Of a stretch of 64,000 nt of DNA, positions 20,801 through 29,800 are shown one piece after another. Made by a program: the position numbers and the translations under genes. Source of the DNA: Macrosoma leucophasiata (taxonomy: Eukaryota; Arthropoda; Insecta; Lepidoptera; Hedylidae). Location: the NCBI GenBank assembly GCA_036365455.1, contig JAWQUS010000032.1, positions 10,451,501-10,515,500 of the forward strand, in the 5' to 3' direction. The notes beneath the pieces are model-generated. The model had not been told where the DNA came from. It did no database searches and saw nothing but the letters and a program-made list of their open reading frames with translations. Every line of letters starts with the position of its first letter. Positions within the stretch are counted from its first letter, which is position 1.

Positions 20801-23800
20801 GCATAAGCTGCGGCACTCAGATGTTTCGCTAACTGCCTAATATGTGGTCCCCATTGTAACTTCGGGTCAAGCGTTATTCCCAAGAAGGTAGCGTCATCAA
20901 CAAATTGAATTTTGTCATTGTTTATAAAAATGTCTCCTTCTTTACTTTTTACATTAGGGAGGGTAAAACGGATACATTTGGTTTTTTTACTATTCAGTGC
21001 AAGATTATTGACAGTAAACCATTTATGTACTTCTCCTATGACCTTATTTACAGTATCGACAATGCAACTGACAAAGCCAAGCATTCTATAGCTAAAACGT
21101 ATCTAATGTACATTTATGAATAAGAGGGTTAATGTATAGACACTCCAGTTTTACTGTCTTATTAAATGTTATTTATTTAGGGTGTCATGCATCGCTTATG
21201 AAACTTACGTATAAAAATAAATAAAATAAAATAAATTATAGTGAATAACAACAGATAAAAACTATTTACAAAAATAACAGCCTAAGAATGATACTCAATA
21301 CTTATTTGTATCAGTTTCTACTGACGTCTCGTTTCTCTTTTACAAATAGATGACAAAAAGAATGGGTAAAAGATAAGTTCTTTGTCATTTTCTGACAGGG
21401 TTCAAAATGCCGATAGATAAGAAAAAACCTCGCTAAAAAGCTCATTACCAATAATATTGTCTTAAAAATACTTAATTTTAGAATAACCCATGAACTTCAA
21501 TGTTATACTCAACATAAACAATTTGCAATAATGTTTTTTTTTATGAATCTTGTGAAGCGAGATCAGCCAAATGCAAAGTCTATCCATGAGATAATCATCA
21601 AGTTAATAGTAGGATTTTATTCATGAAGTTGTTAACTGTCATGTTTATTGCGTTTGAAACTATAGATCATAATAATATAACTGCAAAAGTGCTCCTATCC
21701 TTGAGGATTAAGATTTTTTGCCTGAGAGATTATAACTTACAAAAAATCTTATAAACAATAAAGACTTCTAAAACCAGACAATTACAATGCAACAAACAAA
21801 GACGACGAATATTTTTTTTTTAAAAAAGGAAACACAAAATTCAAAACATGTTTCTAGCTGACTCCGCTTGTATAATAAATGGAACAGTATTGTAGACAAT
21901 ATACAAAACTGTATCGTTTTCAGATCGAGACTTTGTCGAGAGAGTGCTCGTATTCGCGAGGGGATCGCGTGAGAAGGCAAAACGCCGAATCGACAATTTC
22001 TTCAAGTACCGATCTTATTCACCCGAGATCGTTCAGGGACGACACAGGGAATTGTCTGATGACTACGATATGTGGAGTTTTTAGTGAGTATTGTACTTTT
22101 TTATATTGTACTTAATAAATGTAGCCATAGAGCAACACGGGCTCCGGCCGCGGCGGCGGTGGACCGGAGGCGAGTAGCCATATGCAGGCTTTCCCCTCTG
22201 TCAAAGTACAACCATAAGTATTCTTATGCCTGTCGCCTAGATGTTTAAATGTGTGCGTAAAACGTTAATTTATATATTTTGTTAAAGTCAAGGTGTGAGT
22301 TTCGTACTAAAAGACGATTTTTGTAGTGTGTGTGTGTCACACGTATTTTCCCCTCCGCAAAAAATTACAGACTGTTTTGCATCGGTCAAAAATGCTATGG
22401 CTACTCCGCTCCAGTCCGCCCCGGTCGGTGGCTCGTGTTGCTCTATGAATGTGGCAAACAACCATGTAGTTCACATTCATGTTAAGATCACTGCAGCTTG
22501 TAGGCACTTACACAAAGACCAGGGGTCAAAATGCAGATGCGTTGTCACCCCTGAGATCTTCGTTGTTTTGTCTCTATGATAGCCAATAAGGGGCATGAAA
22601 ATAGTATATTTTCATGACTTTTTCCTTTTTAGTCCCCAATTATGGTATTGTAGCTAGTAAAAATTGAGATGTTGTTCTTGAGACCTAAATTGTTATGCTA
22701 CTGTTCTGTAAGTTATGGAACTGCCATTTAGTGGAAAGTAGATAAGATAATGCGATGATGCTGGAGTTCAGCCTACCTGTCAAAACACAACACAAATCAG
22801 TTTTTAGAGCAGTCTCGCTCGGAAAATACCTTGCGAGGCTGCTCTAAAAACTGATTTGAAAGTAGAATAATTTCTTGCGTGTAAGTGTGTGCTAGCTAGC
22901 AGTGCGGGCGGTAAAAGGGGGTGAGTTTAGGCTTTAAAATATTGTATATGTATGTGTATTTGGTGAGGACTCTTAATTAACACTAACTACTGGCAGGCAT
23001 CTAAGCCGAGCCGGCGGGTAAAATTTTAGAATCAGCTAGCTACCGTGGGTGAATCCCATCCGACGTTACTGATTTAGGAACTGAGGAAGATTCCCAAACA
23101 TAAGCTTGGCGGCAAAGGCTTCGCTCTGTGTGGACGACACAGAGCGAACAGCCTCGCGAGGCCTCGCCTAATCAATTTTTGTGAAGATCCTTCAGTCAAT
23201 CAGACAGTATCATGGCTAGATAACTAGTCCTTCTAATTCGTATGCGTCGGGATATTGTTTTACACATGCTGATTTATTTGTTGTTACTGTTTTTTTTAGT
23301 CTAAGTTACATAACTTTACTATAGTTACTTCTTAGGACATGAGATATCTGTATTTCGTCTACGTTACCGAGATTAGCCGGCACAAACAAACAGATAGCTT
23401 CGAAGCGGGTATACATGCATTTAGTACAAAGAGGTTTTTTTCATATTACAAACAAACACTCTAAATTTATTTATTTTTAGAGATGTATTGATGAGGTATA
23501 GATAACTGTTAAATAGATTAAATAAGTTTTAAAAGGTATTTAAATTTTATAAATGTCGTTTTGTTTGTCGATTGGATGTTATTTTAAATTTCATATTTTT
23601 TATTATCATAATCTTTATTAGGCTTTAAAAATTGCGTTTTAGTCTGGCTCAACTAAAAGTTTTTGTAGCTTAGTCGCGTTAGCTCAATTCAGGCGAAATA
23701 AATCCTGTTTAATTGGTAACTCCAAGTAAAAAGAGGTGAAATAGACCTTAAATTACTTTGAATAAGGTGGGTTTTAAGACACAGTCCAAATTTTAAGCGA

Positions 23801-26800
23801 TAATTTTACTCATCATTTGGGATGGACAGCAATCACTATGAGGATAATCCTGAACAGAAAAAAATCTGAGGCTTCATGCATTTTATCGTGCCGCGATGAA
23901 CAAAACAAAATATTTAGAGGATATTTTTTACTGCGATGACCTTCTAAAATTTGAACTCTCTTTTGATCTCTGTTTTGAGTGCAGTGGGCAAAGCATTAGC
24001 ATTTATTCAATTCTTTTAAATTACGATTTTTCCTAGTCTACTTATTTTGTGTAGGTAACCGTTCTTACTATAATATTTTACCTCATTGTATCGTATTATG
24101 TAATGCATATTATTATGTAATTTGACTAACATTAAAAAACTGCATTAAATACATATTTTAAATCGGTTCTTATGTAAGTAACATGGAAGATTAATAGCAT
24201 TATAATAATCAATATATTTTTAATGATCTGCATCAAATGACGTATAAGTCCCATCAACTGAAAGTAAAATAAATAATCATATAACACAATGTTAATATTT
24301 TATGATGTTCACGTATTGCGATTAAACGTATCATTTTGATTACACACGACTTTTCTTTAATTATAATAACATTTTTATTTACCAAAATCAAAAAATACAG
24401 ATGATGACATAAAAAGATATAGGTAATAACAATACTACAAGTAATGGTACCTTATACTAGGACAATATTCTATATAATTACTTTGTTGCATAAATCTGTA
24501 CTTAATTATAGCTCTGTCTCTTAAACTAGGGTTACCTGTATTTTAAGAGACAGAGCGACAGAGAGAATTAACTTTTTATGTTGAGATTTTACACCATGTA
24601 CTACTTTGTTGGATAGTGAACTAGACACTCCAAGACTGTTTTTCAGCTAGCGGATTATTTCAAAGCATTATTAGGTGCGCATTTCAATCTCAAGTTTTAC
24701 GAGCATTTACATTGGAAAAGCAATAACATCTCTGAAGCTTATAAATACAATGCTTTCTTCTTTCTTCTATTTCCCATCAGAACACCAGTGCTGTAGTGCC
24801 AACTACAGCAATCAGCTGAGATGGGTACCATATTTTAGTCTCACACATACATCATACCGTCGTGTTATGATGTCTTCTCTGTTTTTTTTCCTTTATTTAT
24901 TTAGGTATTTAGTGACGTATTGTGTGTGTCTAAAAATAAACTATTTCTTTCTGTCTATTCATGTCTATAAGTTTTCCGCCTATATTGTTAAACAAAAATA
25001 TTTTTGACGTGAAAGCTTCTTTAGCGGCATTGTGCAGTTTTGTGATGGGTAAAAAATGTTAAACTCGGGTCAGGACACGTGAGCTGATCGAAAATTCGTA
25101 AGACGGAGGGAGAATAGACCGCCGGCGCGGCGTAGGAGAGAAAGTATCTCTCTTTCTACCGCGCTGCGAAAATGTGTGTGCCTGTTGTTTCGTTTTGGCC
25201 GCAGGGCGCTTGCGCGGATGTTTGTGTTACAGCGTGCTGCTGTATTGAAACTAATTTGGCATTTCTTCGTTCGAAGCCTATAAACATTTACACAAAAAAC
25301 CAGAGATTTCAACATAAATCCGTCACCACTCCTCAAGCATCTGGAAATTACAGGGCCATAAATTTATGAGGTGGGTTTTAAGACACAGTCCAAATGTAAT
25401 TACATTTACATATCGCCTCTTTACAAGAATAATGTGACATTTCTTGTAAAGAGGCAATATATACATTACCACTTGATCAAAAAAACTTTAGTACTAAACA
25501 CAACCTAAATTTTTTTCAAAGAAGATAAATATAAGGTGGTAATGCAGTGGTCCTTACCCCCTCATTACTGGAACTCTACCACACCGCGGACACTCCGCCA
25601 AAATTCCATACAAACACTTAAATTGGCCTCTATTACACAGACATCAATCAGTAACGTGTATTTACATGTGCACCTGTGTGCGTAGCACGTAGAAAATACC
25701 AACGGTCGCCCATAAGAGGGGAGGTGGTTGGGTGAGGCGGGGAAATCGGGCGGGCCGTCGAAGTGTCCATTCTATACGTAGTATTTTTACATATTCTCTG
25801 CCTCTACCATAAGTGTATAGTTTTGAGTGCACAAAATAATGTATTTATCTTTGCCTATCTGTTAAGATAAAGAGAAAAATAGTGTCTGAATAATAATTAT
25901 TTCTCAAATGGTGCAACTCGTTTTTTGCTTAACCGGTACTTTAACAAATTTGTTTAACAAAGTTGTCTTCATGAAACCAAAAATTTGTATCAAATGTCAG
26001 TCAGTCAGTCTTAGGCTGGCATACATCATATTACTTTAGGTTTAACAAATTTGTTAAAGTACCGGTTAAGCAAAAAAACAAGTTGCACCATTTGAAAATT
26101 ATCAAATGATGTCATAAATTAATTGCTAACCGTAACCAGCCGACCTGAGCTGGTTAATGTTAAAGTTAACCTCAATTATCTGTCAGATGTGGAAGGTTTC
26201 TGTCAACCTTGATAAATTAAATACGCAAGTCAATGTAACAGTTTTTTATTGAATTTTCCAAAAACCACAACTTTAACAAACATTTTGGTGCAGTCGAAAC
26301 TTAATCTGTTTTTTTTTTTGCAGTCGTCAAGTAGCACTCCCGAAATTGTATGAAGGAAAAAGAATATCGGTTTTGAAGTTTACGGAACCTGATCCCAACA
26401 AGTTCTCTACTGATGTCATGTTTCGTAATACTATTTTGGTGAGTAGTTGCCTATAATATAATTATGCTCGTATTTTGTTCACCCCTATGGACATAGACTT
26501 ATGCCTCATTTACACTTTGTTGAGTGCAGATGCGAGTGGTAAGTCTTAAGTGATTAGTAAAATCAGTATGTGAACGCAGGCGCTGTTAAGTTTGCCTCCC
26601 TTGTTCATCCGCGTATTCCCCGCTCGCAGCGTTATCACTGAGATAGACACATGTTTTCCTTCATATGAAACAGTAACAGGGATGACAATTCACCCCAGCA
26701 ATAACAAAAACAAAAACTTATCGCGACACATTGACATCTGGGGTGCGACAGCCTATCGACATTGCTGTCGTCATTGTCGTTAAATTTTAAAGTCAATTAT

Positions 26801-29800
26801 TTCTCTAACTAAATAACAACAATCGAAATAATCTACTATTATCGCTTGTTTATCTCCTACGAAAACGAAAACATCAATCAGATTATCAATACTACTTTTG
26901 AAGGAGCTACAAATTGACATGAAAATTTGACAGCAATGACAATGTCAGCAGCAATACAGATAGGCGGTAGCACCCACTCTATTTTATTTTAAAGAAAAAT
27001 GGAAAGAAACAAATTGACTTCAGGCGAGACTCGAACTCGCGGCCTACTGGGAATCTAGTCCAGCCGCTCTTCCAATTAAGCTACTTAAGTCATTTTTTTT
27101 CTTTCCATTTTCTTTAAAATAAAATATATTTCACAAGCATGTGTTAATGCGAAATAATATAAAACAATTACATTCACTCTAGTTAGATTGAGTGGCAGAA
27201 AGATCTATGATGACAAGATATTAAAATGTTTTCGAGTAGTGGAGCAACGGGTCATCCCTGTAAGATTCCTAGAGTTAAACACGTATTTAACATGAAATAC
27301 TTTCAATAACAACGACATAACGAATTACCACTGTGTAAACGCTGTGAATACACGCACTTGTCATCAACTACAAATTTACATAAAATTAAATTACTTTTGT
27401 GTAATGTGTAGGACAAAATACACAATGCAGGCATAGCTATAAGAATGAGTGTGTGCAAGTAAGTATGAATGACACGGCTTTGCACAAATGCATGTTAATA
27501 ACTGCCCAGCATTTGGCTGAATTTACATTTTCACAGGTTATGTAAGCTCAAACATCATACAAAAATGGCATAATAAATAATAATGGCAACCCATTATACG
27601 TCCCACTGCTGGGCACGAGTCTCTCCCCTTTTTTGGGGGGAGGCCTGGAGCTTACTCCACCACGCTGCTCCAATGCGGATTGGTGGAGGTGGGTGGGTTA
27701 GTGGCCAACCCACTGTCGGATGTTTTCAAACCGCCCATAAGGCCTCCGACAAGGTTTAACGACTGCTATCCATCGATAGCAACCGGGACCGACGGCTTAA
27801 CGTGCCCTCCGAAGCACGGAAACGCGCATTTAATTTGCCACTAGCGGTCACCCATCACACTACCCGACCGCACCCGTAGTGCTTAACCGAGGAGATCGCT
27901 TACGATCTACACCAGCCGCTGGGCCATGCGCGCTTCTGGCATAATAATGAAATAATATTACTTCTAAAAAAAACGTAGACGGGCGTTGTAAGCAATAAAA
28001 TTTTGTAACATATACACGCAAAAAAATTGCATTAATGTACTTAAAACAATTTCTTTCAAATATTTAAAGTTTTATAGATTTACGTAAATTTATCGGTTGC
28101 GTGAACTCACGCGCATCTTTTTTGCGACACGACTGGTTCAGAGAGGCCAATATGGCAATGAGAATTTGCATGCTGTTTTGCAGCTATTAGGTTATTTAAA
28201 TGGATATGTAATAGGCGTGACAAATGAAATAAATGCCAGACAAACAAATATTTGTAAAAGATTTGTTAATAGGTATGAAGTTACAGTACATACTAGATAA
28301 TATTGCACATCGAGCCTACGAAAGAGACAATCGGCTAGTGTTGACTTCGTAGAGCGTTATCTCTGCTGCACGCTACCTTCGTAATCACTGATAATCCGGT
28401 ATTGGTCAAAATCGTCGACAACGTCACATTTTTAAGATGCGAAAGAGATAATGCTTTGCTGAGATCTCCTTCCTAAGTTGGATGTGCAAAATTTCTTGTT
28501 GGATATACTGCTTTTTATCATTTCATATGAAAGCGATTTGCAAATTGGATGTAAAGATAAAAAAACGAAATTCAATCATATGATATAAAAAAACTTAACG
28601 AAAAAAATAACGAAAAACAAAAGATCTGTGAACAAAAAAATACATTTAAAAACAATTTTACTAATAATGTTGCAAGAACATTATAATTAGGCATATAATG
28701 TTTGTACAAAAACGCAGTATTGATGACGACATTATAAAATGTTTTGATTTCACCGTACACACACAGTAAATAGATTGTATTTACTGTGGTACACAGGTGT
28801 TTACCAAGTGTGACGTCATAATGTTCAGTCATTTTTTATATGAGTTGTTTTGAGTTAGTTTCACAACTCCCAACGTTTTAAGTTTAAGCTAAAACAACAA
28901 CAAAGACAATATTTTCGTGTTTTTCTTGTACTTGTTGAAATTATAGTAAAAAAACTGTTAAATATACCGATTTTATGTTGATTAACACTTAGATAATTGT
29001 CTTCCCTTTTTTGTATGTAAGTAGTATCAAACACAAACCATTAATATATTACTAAGACTATAATGTTGAAGAAAAAGATTGCATGATAATAAAAAAATAA
29101 TTATCATAATGCTATGATTTTTAATTAATTTCTGAAATACAAATGAAAACAAAATGCTTTGTCATCGATATTATCTCCAATACTATAACGAAGTTGATAA
29201 ACAAAGTTTCTTATATGACGTTATATTAATAATTAAAAATTAATTTTCATTTGTTTCTTACTTGTTTCGTGACGCAGGAAATACGCGCGCAAAAACACGT
29301 GAGGACAATTTTAATAAAGACGAAGTTTTTAATTATAATGTAACTTAATTAAATAATATGAACTTTAGCCTGAGTTGCACCAAGATATTTGTTAAAGTTA
29401 AAGTTATTGTAACATTTCACATCCTTCTCTTACTTTAACAGATTTCTTTAAGTTTGAAAAGGATGTGAAATGTTACAATAACTTTAATTTTAACAAATAT
29501 CTTGATGCAACTCAGGCTTGTAGCTGACAATGTCTACGCCATCATGACATTGACGTTGACTCATCTGCACAGCGTAGAATACAGAATTTTGTCAATTATT
29601 GAATCGGTGGTGGGTTGAGTGGTTGTTGGAACAACTATATCATTTTTGTCCGGAAAAATTAAGTCACTCTCAAATTGTTACGTTATTGCACGAAAACAAT
29701 TTATGAATTAGGTTTTTTGTGATGAGAATTACTTAAATAAAACCGGACAAGTGCGAGTTCGACTAGCGTGGTGAGGGTTCCGTAATTAAAATAAATATTT

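Noticed and set aside
21879..22115. 78-codon open frame as a gene
   Set aside because: It is the wrong frame over exon 2 of the CRAL-TRIO gene; the spliced frame joins its neighbours with correct phase and family similarity.
27016..27091. Functional tRNA-Ser(AGA) gene
   Set aside because: No long variable arm, extended imperfect acceptor, mismatch in the anticodon stem, and location inside inverted repeats.
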